The notes: generated by a model not told the origin, from the sequence alone. A DNA stretch of 64,000 nucleotides from Mariniflexile sp044335535 (GCF_044335535.1 NZ_JBIQVZ010000011.1:1-64000); one strand, 5' to 3'. Positions 1-9,482 are shown, counted from the first letter of the stretch. Translations and numbers: made by a program.

Positions 1-238
1 GGGTTCTGGGTTCTGGGTTCTGGGTTCTGGGTTCTGAAATCGTTAGTCATCAATCGTTAATCGTTAATCGTTAATTGTGAAAGGAATTTCTTTGTCGTCG
101 TTTAAAAAACAGCTATATAATCGTCTAGCAATCTAACTGTCTAACCTTCTAATAATCCAACCATCTAACCTTCTGGCTTCTGGCTTCTGGCTTCTAAATT
201 CTTAATTCCACATTCATAATTCATAATTCATAATTCAA
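1..238. repeat. Cluster of four heptanucleotide tandem arrays
   Basis: No gene is visible in the first 234 bases. Instead there are four separate tandem arrays, each with a 7-bp unit: GGGTTCT five times (1-35), TCGTTAA three times (54-74), TTCTGGC three times plus a partial (171-195) and ATTCATA three times plus a variant (212-238). The last array runs into the stop codon of the adenine deaminase gene. The arrays do not share sequence, only unit length. A 7-bp unit would shift frame in coding DNA, consistent with their intergenic position. The function is unknown. Confidence 0.85.
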
Positions 239-1857
239 TTAATCGTCAAAGAGGTAAATTTAAAATCTGTTCCATTAAAAAGTCCTTTATCACTGAGTTT
301 TAATGATGGAATAACCAACAACGCCATAAACGATAAGGTCATGTATGGTGCATGCAGTGTGCTCCCTAATCGTTTTGCCATGTTATCAAGTGCTGCGTAT
401 TGTTTTCCAACGGTTTCTCCGTCTTTGTCACTCATAATACCTGCAACCGGAAGCGCAAGTATATTTTCTTCGGAATTGGAAACCGCACAAATACCACCTT
501 GATGTTCAATGAGTAAATTAACTGCTTTACAAATAGCTTCGTCCGAAACACCAACCGCTATAATATTATGCGAATCATGTCCAACTGAAGACGCAATAGC
601 TCCTTCTTTTAAGCCAAAGTTTTTTATGAATGCCATGGCGGGTTTTTGGTTTTGATATCGGTTAACAACTGTCATTTTTAAAACGTCTTTTTCGATATTT
701 GAAATGATATTTCCATCTTTAATTAAAGCTTCTTCAATGATTTCATTGGTTACTAATTGACCATCTAAAGCTTCAATAGCCCTGATTTTTGATATGGAAG
801 ACTCATATCTAAAATCTAAAACGTCCTTTTTATTACAGTTGAAATTATTCAGGTTTTCAAAAGAAACGGGATTGATTAAAGAGTTTCCTTTATCAAATAC
901 CAATTCCCCATTTATATAGGTTTGAATGGTTTTGAAGTTTATTAAATCTTCAACAACTATAAAATCCGCAGCATCGCCTACCTGTAGTAAGCCAACATCC
1001 AAATTATAGTGTTTCACTGGGTTAACACATGCCATTTGCAGCACTTTAAATACGTCTATACCTTTGGCTACAGCTCTGGCACAAAGCCTGTTAATGTAAT
1101 CGAGTATTAAATCATCTGGGTGTTTATCGTCACTACAAAACATCATGTTTCCAAAATGATCGAATGCTAAACCGATTAAAGCTTCAAAATTTTTGGCAGC
1201 ACTACCTTCACGAATGAGGATTTTCATGCCTTTTTGCAACTTTTCCAAAGCTTCATCATAGGTAAAACATTCATGGTCGGTAGTCATACCCGCATGAATG
1301 TATTTGGTGATAGTATCGCCTTTTAATCCCGGTGCATGGCCATCCACTGGTTTATTATAATGTTTAGCCCAAGCTATTTTTTTCATCACTTCGGCATCAT
1401 CAAACAACACACCGGGGTAATTCATCATTTCTGCCAAATACTTGATATCGGGGTTTTCCAAAAGTGTTTTTATAGCATCGGAATCTATAACTGCCCCTGC
1501 CGATTCAAAAGTTGTTGCAGGCACACAAGAAGGTGCTCCAAAATGGAACTTAAATGGTACTTTTTTACCATTCCCTATCATAAATTCAACGCCTTCAACA
1601 CCTAACACATTGGCTATTTCGTGCGGGTCTGAAACTGTTGCTATGGTGCCATGGATTACGGCTAAACGTGCAAATTCACTGGGAACCAACATAGAACTTT
1701 CTATATGGATATGTGCATCAACTAAGCCAGGAAGTATATAAACTTCAACATCATGCTGCTTTTCTTCAATAGAAAAAATCTTTTCATTTTTAATAGTGAT
1801 TTCTCCTTTAAAAATGCGCTTATTTTGGATGTCGACGATGTTGCCTTGTAGTTTCAA
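235..1857 (-). CDS. ade: Adenine deaminase
   Basis: Hydrolyses adenine to hypoxanthine and ammonia in cytosolic purine salvage. The 540-residue protein has the full length of the Ade family (amidohydrolase superfamily). The metal-binding motif DAHIHIES lies near residues 47-54, followed by the SSMLVPSEFA segment, a mid-protein CSDDKHPDDL motif near residue 245 and the C-terminal adenine deaminase domain with GHDSHNI near residue 430. The start appears to be TTG (MKLQGNIVDI); no suitable ATG lies upstream, and the next ATG would remove the metal site. It reads alone, away from tilS, and its stop codon lies in a heptad repeat. Confidence 0.93.
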   Translation of the reverse strand: MKLQGNIVDIQNKRIFKGEITIKNEKIFSIEEKQHDVEVYILPGLVDAHIHIESSMLVPSEFARLAVIHGTIATVSDPHEIANVLGVEGVEFMIGNGKKVPFKFHFGAPSCVPATTFESAGAVIDSDAIKTLLENPDIKYLAEMMNYPGVLFDDAEVMKKIAWAKHYNKPVDGHAPGLKGDTITKYIHAGMTTDHECFTYDEALEKLQKGMKILIREGSAAKNFEALIGLAFDHFGNMMFCSDDKHPDDLILDYINRLCARAVAKGIDVFKVLQMACVNPVKHYNLDVGLLQVGDAADFIVVEDLINFKTIQTYINGELVFDKGNSLINPVSFENLNNFNCNKKDVLDFRYESSISKIRAIEALDGQLVTNEIIEEALIKDGNIISNIEKDVLKMTVVNRYQNQKPAMAFIKNFGLKEGAIASSVGHDSHNIIAVGVSDEAICKAVNLLIEHQGGICAVSNSEENILALPVAGIMSDKDGETVGKQYAALDNMAKRLGSTLHAPYMTLSFMALLVIPSLKLSDKGLFNGTDFKFTSLTIN

Positions 1858-1876
1858 ATTATGATTTTTAGTTTAG

Positions 1877-1996
1877 TACATGACAAAAATAGAAAGTGTC
1901 ACATAGCGCAGTCGAAATACGATTAAAAACAATATTTCCAATGTCTTCGACTGCGCTCAGACTGACATCTGAATATATTTGGATTTTTGTCATGTA
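1877..1996. repeat. 120-bp segment bounded by a perfect 14-bp inverted repeat
   Basis: TACATGACAAAAAT at 1877-1890 is exactly reversed at 1983-1996. Between them lies a shorter imperfect inverted motif built around GTCGAAATACGA and CTTCGACTGCGC. The segment sits between ade and tilS, both on the minus strand. It could be a small non-autonomous element or a hairpin-forming intergenic repeat. No coding potential is seen. Confidence 0.6.
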
Positions 1997-2045
1997 TAAA
2001 GTTTTTTAGTTAATAAGACACTTCGACTGTACTCAATGTGACAAA

Positions 2046-3359
2046 TTATTTCAATTCAACTTTTAAAATGTGCTTTGTAGTATCTGTAATTCGAAATCGG
2101 TTATCTGCTCTTTTATTTATAACCCAAACAATGACGTCATTCGAACATAACAACCAGGTATTTTCCTTATCCAACAAAGAAAATTTTTCATCTTTAAAAT
2201 ATTTACTTAGTTTCTTTTTTCCTGTCATTCCTAACGGATAAAACACATCTCCTTTTTCCCATTTTCTAACTGTTAAAGGAAATTTCAATAAATCCTTATC
2301 GACATAAACAGCTGTTTTCGAAGTTTCTAAAACTGCATCCACTTCATCAAAAACCAACATTCCAAAAGGGGTTTCAACTATTTTATCTGTTTCTGAAACA
2401 GGTATGGTTTGACCATCCTCCTCCTTATGGATTTCACTCAATAACAAACAATCCCTATCCTTTATTAATCGGTGTGTGTTGGTCTTGATTTGCTTTCCGG
2501 ATTGTGCTTCCAATAAATTAAAGACGTCGTGCCATTCCGTAAATCCGTAGTTCTTTAATAGCTCATATAAATAGGCTTTAGGATGGCTCAGGTTTTTGAT
2601 TTCCTCAATATTTAATGTAACAGTGTGCCCTTCAATTAATTTGATCACTTTATTAGTAATATCTGAAATTCTATCCTCAATTATAAATTTAGAATCATTT
2701 AAAAACGTTTGGGTTTTCGCAAAATTCTGTAAAAGATGAGGGTTTATTTCTTTAAGTATCGGTATCACATCATGACGCAATTTGTTTCTTAAATATTTGG
2801 TTGAACTATTACTACTATCTTCCCGCCACTTTAGTTTATATTCCTTAGCATAATTTTCAATATCTTCCCTCGAATAAGGCAACAATGGCCTTACAATGTT
2901 ATTATTTACCTCAGGAATCCCCAATAAACCATCCAAACCAGTTCCTCTTGATAAATTTATAAAGAATGTTTCAAGATTATCGTCTGCGTGGTGAGCAGTC
3001 AAAATATAATCAAATTTAAGTTGCGCTGTAAGTTCTGAAAACCAATGGTATCTTAACGTTCTCGCAGCCATTTGAATACTCAGTTTTTCGTCTTCGGCAA
3101 AAGCCTCTGTATCAAAACTTTCAACAAAAGCTTCTAATTCCAAATCGTCTGCCAGTTGCAATACAAAGTCTTCATCAGCATCACTTTCTTTTCCCCGTAA
3201 ATTAAAATTGCAATGGGCTAGAGCAATATTTAAGCCTGTTTTATAACATAAATGCGTTAAAACCACGCTATCAATTCCTCCAGAAATAGCAAGAAGCAAC
3301 GCACTATTTTTTAAAAATGGAAGTTTGGAATCTATATGGTCTTGAAAGGTCTTTATCAT
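2046..3359 (-). CDS. tilS: tRNA(Ile)-lysidine synthase
   Basis: Attaches lysine to C34 of the CAU-anticodon tRNA-Ile using ATP, so that AUA is read as isoleucine; an essential cytosolic enzyme. At 437 residues it has the long form of the family. The PP-loop SGGIDS is at residues 26-31, followed by the LAHCNFNLRG segment and TAHHADDNLET near residue 120. The C-terminal TilS domain is visible as VRKWEKGDVFYPLGMTGKKKLSKYFKDEK-type sequence near residues 365-395. It starts with ATG at 3359. It faces the unknown gene at 3516 across a 156-bp divergent gap. Confidence 0.95.
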   Translation of the reverse strand: MIKTFQDHIDSKLPFLKNSALLLAISGGIDSVVLTHLCYKTGLNIALAHCNFNLRGKESDADEDFVLQLADDLELEAFVESFDTEAFAEDEKLSIQMAARTLRYHWFSELTAQLKFDYILTAHHADDNLETFFINLSRGTGLDGLLGIPEVNNNIVRPLLPYSREDIENYAKEYKLKWREDSSNSSTKYLRNKLRHDVIPILKEINPHLLQNFAKTQTFLNDSKFIIEDRISDITNKVIKLIEGHTVTLNIEEIKNLSHPKAYLYELLKNYGFTEWHDVFNLLEAQSGKQIKTNTHRLIKDRDCLLLSEIHKEEDGQTIPVSETDKIVETPFGMLVFDEVDAVLETSKTAVYVDKDLLKFPLTVRKWEKGDVFYPLGMTGKKKLSKYFKDEKFSLLDKENTWLLCSNDVIVWVINKRADNRFRITDTTKHILKVELK

Positions 3360-3515
3360 ATTTCAAAGTTAAGGTTTATTTTAATCTTGCAAAGAAGCAA
3401 AAGCACAAAGTTTAACTGCTTACAAATTTTGAGGCCCTAAGTTAAAACTGATTTTCATCATCATATATTCTACAGAATTTTGTAAATTTAGAAACACATA
3501 TTTAATTCAGGCGTT

Positions 3516-4208
3516 ATGAGTTCAATAGAAAAATTAAACGAAAAAGCAACTCAGACTGCTTTTAACAAAAAAGTGGTTTCTGCTTCACAACAATTACACC
3601 CTTACGTTAAACATAGACTTTATATTGCAGAGTCTACAGGTATTATTCCTAAAAAAATGTATGCCTCAAACGGTATTATAGACGAATGTGTCGCTAAGTT
3701 TTACGAAAAAGGTTATGATATTGATATTGACACAAATACTTTAAAACTGAAACTTTTTAAAATAGTGGATGCCGACTTGGATGCTATTTTTAAAAGGGAA
3801 GCGTTTCATAAAAACACGATAAGCACGAACTCAATTTTAGTAGAAGAACTGGATGCCTTAGAAGAAAATTATACCATTGACGATGGTTTCGATTATGTAA
3901 TGAATGAAGATTTAGATGATATTTCGTATCAGCAAAACGGGCATTCCAAGCATTTGTTTTTATATGATGATGACAGTAACTCTGTTTTAAATGCACTTGA
4001 TACCAACGCCATTTCTTTAAACAATCATAAAAAAACCTTAGGCAATTTATACAGTTGGCTACCACTAAACGTGTCGAATATTGTAGATTTATTTGTTTTT
4101 GGGAAACTCAGCTTTGAAGAAATTTCAAAAATTAAATCAATAGAAACCAAGAGAATTGTGCTTATTTTTGATGAAATTAAAAAGAATTTCAACAACCACA
4201 TCGATTAG
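3516..4208 (+). CDS. Unknown protein with a sigma-region-4-like C-terminal helix-turn-helix
   Basis: This 230-residue soluble protein is not recognised with certainty. It has no signal peptide or membrane segment. The N-terminal half is charged and helical (HPYVKHRLYIAESTG near residue 28), and the middle is acidic. The last 45 residues (FGKLSFEEISKIKSIETKRI) resemble the helix-turn-helix of sigma factor region 4, where an L-S-x-E-E-I-A pattern is usual. A divergent sigma-like or anti-sigma-related regulator is possible but is only an inference. Its stop codon overlaps that of pabB by 4 bp, tail to tail. The start ATG at 3516 follows an AT-rich leader. Confidence 0.75.
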   Translation: MSSIEKLNEKATQTAFNKKVVSASQQLHPYVKHRLYIAESTGIIPKKMYASNGIIDECVAKFYEKGYDIDIDTNTLKLKLFKIVDADLDAIFKREAFHKNTISTNSILVEELDALEENYTIDDGFDYVMNEDLDDISYQQNGHSKHLFLYDDDSNSVLNALDTNAISLNNHKKTLGNLYSWLPLNVSNIVDLFVFGKLSFEEISKIKSIETKRIVLIFDEIKKNFNNHID

Positions 4209-5497
4209 TTTTCCAAGACCTCACGCATGGCCTTGGCCTTGACTAAACATTCTTCGTATTCTTTTAGCGGGTCGCTTTTTGATGTGATGGCACCTCCAAC
4301 AGAATAAGACACGTATTTTTTGGTTTCATTATATAAAATACTCCTTATAACCACATTGAAATCGAAGTCGCCCGTTGGTGAAAAATATCCCACTGAGCCT
4401 GAGTAAAGCCCCCGTTTGGTTTCCTCCAATGCTTCAATAATTTTCATTGCCGAAATTTTTGGAGCACCCGTCATACTTCCCATAGGGAATGTACTTTTTA
4501 TAACATCTATGGCGTGGGTTGTAGGTTCTATTTTAGACTTTACAGTCGATATCATTTGGTGTACTTGATCGAAGGTATAAATTTTGCATAGTTCTTCTAC
4601 CTCCACACTGCCTTTAATGGCGGTTTTAGATAAATCGTTACGTACCAAATCGACAATCATGATGTTTTCACTGCGTTCCTTTTCGTTGTCCAACAACTCC
4701 TGTTTTAGCTGTTTGTCCTCTTCAATATTCTCGGAACGTTTGGCTGTTCCTTTTATGGGCTGGGAAACGATGGTGTTGTCTTGCTTTTTTAAATAGCGCT
4801 CCGGTGATGCCGATAGCAAATATTTGTCATTAATCTTTAAAAAACTGGCAAACGGCGGATTCGAAATCGTATTAAGCTTATTATAGGTTTCCAAAGGGTT
4901 TATTTCCGTATTTTCGGCATAAAATTCCTGACAAAAATTGGCTTCATAAATATCACCCCGATGGATGTGGGCCAACATGGCGTATATCTTTTCGAAGTAA
5001 TCGTCTTTGTGAATGCGAAGCTTTATTTTAATAGGATTGTTGATTTGTTGATTTGTGGATGCGTTCATTTGTTGAATCGCCTTCAAATCACTTTCAAATT
5101 CGTCGTCCACCATATTTAAATACTGCATTTCAACTTGATTTCCTTTAAAAAAGAATAGCTTTTTAGGTTGAAAGAAGTATAAATCCGGGAATTGCAAGCC
5201 ATCAAAATTATTTGATTTTAAGTCTTCAACTGCATTTTTTAAATCATACGTCAAATAACCAAAAATCCAATCGTTTGCATGGGTTTGGTATTCTTTTAAC
5301 TTCTCAAAAGCTTCATGGTAATCGGTTTGAATGCTTGTAAAGGCATCAACTGTCAAAACCGCATCGTAGTTGGAATAGTTCTGTTCGTAATTATTGGAAT
5401 CCAACCAAACAACATCATCAAACTGTTGTGCCCAATGCAATAATTGCTGCTTAAATAATGGGATGTTTTCAACCGTATGGGCGTATTTTGTTCTCAA
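4205..5497 (-). CDS. pabB: Aminodeoxychorismate synthase component I
   Basis: Converts chorismate to 4-amino-4-deoxychorismate with ammonia from a glutaminase partner, on the route to p-aminobenzoate and folate. The 430-residue chorismate-binding protein carries PIKGTAKR near residue 247. A lysine at this place is typical of PabB, whereas anthranilate synthase (TrpE) has alanine there, so the PabB call is favoured. IVDLVRNDL (about residue 280) and MGSMTGAPK (about 340) are the remaining signature segments. The start looks to be TTG at 5497 (MRTKYAH). No glutaminase subunit is adjacent. Anthranilate synthase is a less likely alternative. Confidence 0.9.
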   Translation of the reverse strand: MRTKYAHTVENIPLFKQQLLHWAQQFDDVVWLDSNNYEQNYSNYDAVLTVDAFTSIQTDYHEAFEKLKEYQTHANDWIFGYLTYDLKNAVEDLKSNNFDGLQFPDLYFFQPKKLFFFKGNQVEMQYLNMVDDEFESDLKAIQQMNASTNQQINNPIKIKLRIHKDDYFEKIYAMLAHIHRGDIYEANFCQEFYAENTEINPLETYNKLNTISNPPFASFLKINDKYLLSASPERYLKKQDNTIVSQPIKGTAKRSENIEEDKQLKQELLDNEKERSENIMIVDLVRNDLSKTAIKGSVEVEELCKIYTFDQVHQMISTVKSKIEPTTHAIDVIKSTFPMGSMTGAPKISAMKIIEALEETKRGLYSGSVGYFSPTGDFDFNVVIRSILYNETKKYVSYSVGGAITSKSDPLKEYEECLVKAKAMREVLEN

Positions 5498-5531
5498 TTC
5501 TAAAATTTAAGCTGTAAAGTTAGTTAGATTC

Positions 5532-5702
5532 CTTAGAAACTGTTTAAATTTTATCTAAAAGCCATTTTTTGTTTCTTTTTGACCTATATTTCGTCGTTGA
5601 ATTTTTTTCTAATAGCTCTGCTGTTAAAAAAAAAATCCGCCTCATCTGACCCAAAAATAATTCAAAAAAGCATCAATAAATAAAACTTAAACAGTTCCTT
5701 AA
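5532..5702. mobile_element. Putative MITE with imperfect ~23-bp terminal inverted repeats
   Basis: In the pabB/epimerase divergent gap, 5532-5555 reads CTTAGAAACTGTTTAAATTT and onward, and 5679-5702 is its near reverse complement (AAACTTAAACAGTTCCTTA). The ends resemble the GAACTC-GTTTAAA termini of the element family at 9483, 39158 and 51094. The interior is AT-rich with an A10 run and no ORF. The exact boundaries and the target duplication could not be fixed. Confidence 0.5.
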
Positions 5703-5742
5703 AAAAGTACAAGTTTTGTACATTAGTTTAAATTTCATTCAC

Positions 5743-6633
5743 ATGGTAACATTAGAAAACAAGCAACTTAAAATAGCAGTAAAAAAAATAGGTGCCGAAT
5801 TGTGCAAAATCACTTCCGTAAAAAACAACACGGAGTTTATGTGGGACGCCGACCCAGCCGTTTGGGGAAGTTTTGCCCCTAACCTATTCCCCATCATCGG
5901 TGCATTAAAAAATGACACTTATATTTTTGAAAATCAAGCATACAAACTACCAAAACATGGCATCGTTAGAAATAACAACGCCGTTATTTTACACCAACAA
6001 ACTTCCGATAGTCTCAGCTTTAAATTAAGTTACAGTGATGACTCTTTAAAAAATTATCCATTTAAGTTTGAGTTTTACATCACTTATAAGCTGGTTGACA
6101 ACCGTATTGACGTCATTCATACCGTAAAAAACTTAGATGATAAACCCCTATACTTTTCAGTTGGTGGGCATCCTGCTTTTAAATGTCCTGTGTTTGAAAA
6201 TGAACAGTATGAAGATTATTTCTTAGAATTTGAACATGCCGAAACTTCAAAAACCCATCTTATTAATATGGCAAACGGACTCATTTCAGCTGAAACAAAA
6301 CCTGTTTTTAATCATTCAAACAAACTACCATTAACCCACGATTTGTTTAATGAAGACGCCCTTATTTTTAAAGATTTGAAATCTAAAAAAGTTGCTTTAA
6401 AAAGTAAAACACATGGTGAAGTACTATCGGTTAGTTATAATGATTTTCCCTATTTGGGTATTTGGGCAAAACCAACAGGCGATTATGTTTGTATAGAACC
6501 GTGGTTAGGAATTGCCGATAATGATACTACCGATCAAGACTTAAAAACCAAGGAAGGGATTTTAAAACTAAGTGTTGGCAACAGTTTTAAAGCTAGTTAC
6601 ACCATTGAAATACACAACAGTTTGCTTCAATGA
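5743..6633 (+). CDS. Aldose 1-epimerase family protein (LacX type)
   Basis: Probably interconverts anomers of a sugar or sugar phosphate in the cytosol; the physiological substrate cannot be told from sequence. The 296-residue protein matches the galactose-mutarotase-like beta-sandwich fold of the LacX subgroup. PNLFPIIGAL lies near residue 44, HGIVRN near 70, the conserved FSVGGHPAFKCP near 140 and the acidic segment CIEPWLGIADN near 250. ATG at 5743 (MVTLENKQLK) is preferred to an in-frame TTG at 5716, because alignable family sequence begins there. The DEAD-box helicase follows 36 bp downstream on the same strand. Confidence 0.88.
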   Translation: MVTLENKQLKIAVKKIGAELCKITSVKNNTEFMWDADPAVWGSFAPNLFPIIGALKNDTYIFENQAYKLPKHGIVRNNNAVILHQQTSDSLSFKLSYSDDSLKNYPFKFEFYITYKLVDNRIDVIHTVKNLDDKPLYFSVGGHPAFKCPVFENEQYEDYFLEFEHAETSKTHLINMANGLISAETKPVFNHSNKLPLTHDLFNEDALIFKDLKSKKVALKSKTHGEVLSVSYNDFPYLGIWAKPTGDYVCIEPWLGIADNDTTDQDLKTKEGILKLSVGNSFKASYTIEIHNSLLQ

Positions 6634-6669
6634 ATAATAAACGTAACTTTGCCAGTTAAACAGCGCACC

Positions 6670-8022
6670 GTGACTTTTGAAGATTTAAATTTAAATACCC
6701 CTATATATAACGCCTTAACCGATTTAGGCTTTACAACCCCAACACCCATACAAGCCGAGGCTTTTAACGTGGTTTGTTCTGGAACCGACATTGTTGGTAT
6801 TGCACAAACAGGTACTGGTAAAACCTTTGCTTACATGTTGCCTATTTTAAAACATTTAAAATTTTCAACCCAAGAAAACCCACGCATTTTGGTTTTAGTA
6901 CCCACCCGAGAATTAGTCGTGCAAGTGGTTAACGATATTGAGAATCTTGCAAAATACATGAACACCCGTGTGTTAGGCGTTTATGGTGGCACCAACATCA
7001 ATACCCAAAAACAAGCCATCGCTCAAGGTGTAGATATTTTGGTAGCAACTCCTGGTAGGTTGTATGATTTGGCTTTAAGCCGTGTGTTACAATTAAAATC
7101 GATACAAAAATTGGTGATTGATGAAGTAGATGTGATGCTCGATTTAGGATTTAGGCACCAATTGATTAATATTTTCGATTTATTGCCTGAGAAACGTCAA
7201 AACATCATGTTTTCGGCAACCATGACAGAAGATGTTGATGTGATAATTAACGATTTCTTTAAAAGTCCGGAGCGTGTTTCTATAGCCGTTTCGGGTACGC
7301 CCCTTGATAATATTATACAATCTCGCTATAATGTACCTAATTTTTATACGAAAGTCAATTTACTTAAACACTTATTAATAGATTCTGAAATCTTTACTAA
7401 GGTTTTAATATTTGTTTCTAATAAAAGAATGGCAGACCGTTTATTTGAAAAATTAGACGAGCTATTCCATGATGAATTGTGCGTAATACACTCCAACAAA
7501 ACACAAAATTACCGTTTGCGTAGTATTGAGCAATTCAGAAATGGTGATAACCGCATATTGGTAGCTACCGACGTGATGGCACGTGGTTTGGATATTGATA
7601 ACGTATCCCATGTCATCAATTTTGACACCCCAGATTACCCCGAAAACTACATGCACCGCATAGGTAGAACGGGTAGAGCCGAACGCGAAGGCACGGCTAT
7701 TTTACTTTCTACGGAAAGCGAACAAGAGGCAGTTACAAAGATTGAAGACTTAATGAACATGAGCATTTTGTTAGTGGATTTCCCTGAAGCTGTTGAAGTA
7801 TCTACCGAACTCATTGAAGAAGAACGCCCACAAATAAAGGAACATTACAACCCCATAAAACGCAATGATGCAGATGCACCGGGTCCTGCGTTTCATGAGA
7901 AATCTGAAAAAAACTCAAAAGAAAATTTAGGTGGTTCGTACAAATTTAAAATTGCTGCTAAATACAAAAAGCCTAAAACCCGGGGTGATAAGAATTATAA
8001 TAAGCGGCATAAGAAGAAGTAA
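6670..8022 (+). CDS. DEAD-box family ATP-dependent RNA helicase
   Basis: Unwinds RNA duplexes in ribosome assembly or mRNA decay; the specific RNA target is unknown. Numbered from GTG at 6670 (MTFEDLNLNTP), the Q motif is TPTPIQ near residue 24, motif I AQTGTGKT is at 45-52, and PTRELVVQV and ATPGRL follow. Motif II is DEVD rather than DEAD, then motif III SAT, ATDVMARGLDID and motif VI HRIGRTGRAER. The last 60 residues form a lysine-rich RNA-binding tail. A TTG at 6649 would add seven residues; GTG fits the family start better. It may be cotranscribed with the epimerase gene. Confidence 0.92.
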   Translation: MTFEDLNLNTPIYNALTDLGFTTPTPIQAEAFNVVCSGTDIVGIAQTGTGKTFAYMLPILKHLKFSTQENPRILVLVPTRELVVQVVNDIENLAKYMNTRVLGVYGGTNINTQKQAIAQGVDILVATPGRLYDLALSRVLQLKSIQKLVIDEVDVMLDLGFRHQLINIFDLLPEKRQNIMFSATMTEDVDVIINDFFKSPERVSIAVSGTPLDNIIQSRYNVPNFYTKVNLLKHLLIDSEIFTKVLIFVSNKRMADRLFEKLDELFHDELCVIHSNKTQNYRLRSIEQFRNGDNRILVATDVMARGLDIDNVSHVINFDTPDYPENYMHRIGRTGRAEREGTAILLSTESEQEAVTKIEDLMNMSILLVDFPEAVEVSTELIEEERPQIKEHYNPIKRNDADAPGPAFHEKSEKNSKENLGGSYKFKIAAKYKKPKTRGDKNYNKRHKKK

Positions 8023-8224
8023 ATAGCTTGAGCTTGTCCTATATATCCAATATATCCAGGGTACAACAAACCTTTATATGTATTTGTAACGGCGTCATAT
8101 GCTGACTTCAAAACCCATTAATTACGCTTGTAAAAAGTTTCTTTATCGTTTATTTTTAGCTTTTTAAAGATTAAACTCACATAAATCATTGTTTTTGAAT
8201 ACTTTGTATATGTAAAGTTAACAT

Positions 8225-9109
8225 ATGCTAAAAAAGTCTATTCTTATAGAAAATAAATGTAAAGTTACTTCCAAAAACTTACAACTTCAGATTTCGACAA
8301 ATGAACGGGAGGCTAGCATTCCTATAGAAGACATTGGATTTGTAGTTATTGACAATCCTGAAGTCTATATAAGCATAACCACCTTAAACTTACTAGTTGA
8401 AAATAATACAGCATTAATCATCTGCAATAATTCGCATTTGCCTAATGGCATGTTTTTAAATCTTAATAGCCATCACATACAGCAAGAATTATTCAAAAAC
8501 CAAATAAATGCAAGTGTTCCTTTAAAAAAACAATTATGGCAACAAACCATTGTTGAAAAAATTACAAATCAAGGTATATTATTAAAAAAGGTAACACAAA
8601 GCAATAATAACTTAGAATTTATAGCCAGTAAAGTATTAAGCGGAGACACCTCTAATATGGAAGGCGTCGCAGCCAATTTTTATTGGAAATCGTTTTTTGA
8701 AAATGACTTTAAAAGAGAACGCTTTGGCAATTACCCAAATAACTTTTTAAATTACGGATATGCTATTTTAAGAGCCGCTACAGCTAGGGCTTTATCGGGT
8801 AGTGGTTTATTAAATACACTAGGTATTCACCACAAAAGTAAGTATAATGCCTTTGCTTTGGCAGATGATATTATGGAACCCTTTAGACCTATTGTAGACG
8901 AAGCTGTTTATAATATCATGCAACATTATGATGACCAAGAACTTAATACCGAAATAAAGTCTGTTTTACTGGAAATACTTACCCGAACGGTATATTTTAA
9001 GGATGAAAAAAGCCCTTTAATGGTGGCACTTCAAAAAACGGCTAGCTCCCTACAACAATGCTATAGTGGTACACGGAAAAAGATAAAATACCCCAAACTA
9101 TGGAACTAA
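8225..9109 (+). CDS. cas1: CRISPR-associated endonuclease Cas1 (type II-C)
   Basis: Integrase that, with Cas2, inserts new spacers into the CRISPR array. The 294-residue protein has the usual Cas1 length. Likely active-site residues are E146 in MEGVAANFYW, a histidine in GIHHKSKYNAFAL (202/203) and the acidic cluster DDIMEPFRPIVD (214-225). The order is cas1-cas2 with a 10-bp overlap, so the two are translationally coupled. A leader of about 200 bp separates it from the helicase gene; the region just upstream has an imperfect Bacteroidota -7 box (TACTTTG). The array and cas9 lie downstream, with cas9 convergent. Confidence 0.97.
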   Translation: MLKKSILIENKCKVTSKNLQLQISTNEREASIPIEDIGFVVIDNPEVYISITTLNLLVENNTALIICNNSHLPNGMFLNLNSHHIQQELFKNQINASVPLKKQLWQQTIVEKITNQGILLKKVTQSNNNLEFIASKVLSGDTSNMEGVAANFYWKSFFENDFKRERFGNYPNNFLNYGYAILRAATARALSGSGLLNTLGIHHKSKYNAFALADDIMEPFRPIVDEAVYNIMQHYDDQELNTEIKSVLLEILTRTVYFKDEKSPLMVALQKTASSLQQCYSGTRKKIKYPKLWN

Positions 9110-9429
9110 ATGGTTATAGAATTATGTGGTTATTTGTTTTTTTTGATTTACCAACCGATACGGCAAAAGACCGCAAAAACGCAGCGGGCTTTAGAAAAAA
9201 CATCATGAAAGATGGGTTTAGTATGATGCAATATTCTGTGTATATGCGGCATTGTGCCAGTAGTGAAAGTGCCGATGTACACGAAAAACGCATAAAAAAA
9301 CTGCTCCCCCCTTTAGGTAAAGTAAGTGTCTTAAGAATAACCGATAAACAATTTGGCAATATTATGAACTTTTGGGGACGTGCCGAAGTACCAAAAGAGC
9401 CACAACCCACACAATTGGAACTATTCTAA
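9100..9429 (+). CDS. cas2: CRISPR-associated protein Cas2 (type II-C)
   Basis: Structural partner of Cas1 in the spacer-integration complex. The 109-residue ferredoxin-fold protein opens with GYRIMWLFVFFDLPT; D16 is the conserved metal-site aspartate. The C-terminal motif (QPTQLELF) is common in II-C Cas2 proteins. ATG at 9100 overlaps the end of cas1 by 10 bp; ATG at 9124 is less likely because it would remove the first beta strand. Its stop codon (9427-9429) overlaps by two bases the original stop of the decayed transposase gene on the other strand (9426-9428). Confidence 0.96.
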   Translation: MELNGYRIMWLFVFFDLPTDTAKDRKNAAGFRKNIMKDGFSMMQYSVYMRHCASSESADVHEKRIKKLLPPLGKVSVLRITDKQFGNIMNFWGRAEVPKEPQPTQLELF

Positions 9430-9482
9430 TCTCTTTTATGAAACTTATCTTTATGCCAATTATTAGGATTATTCGAAACATA

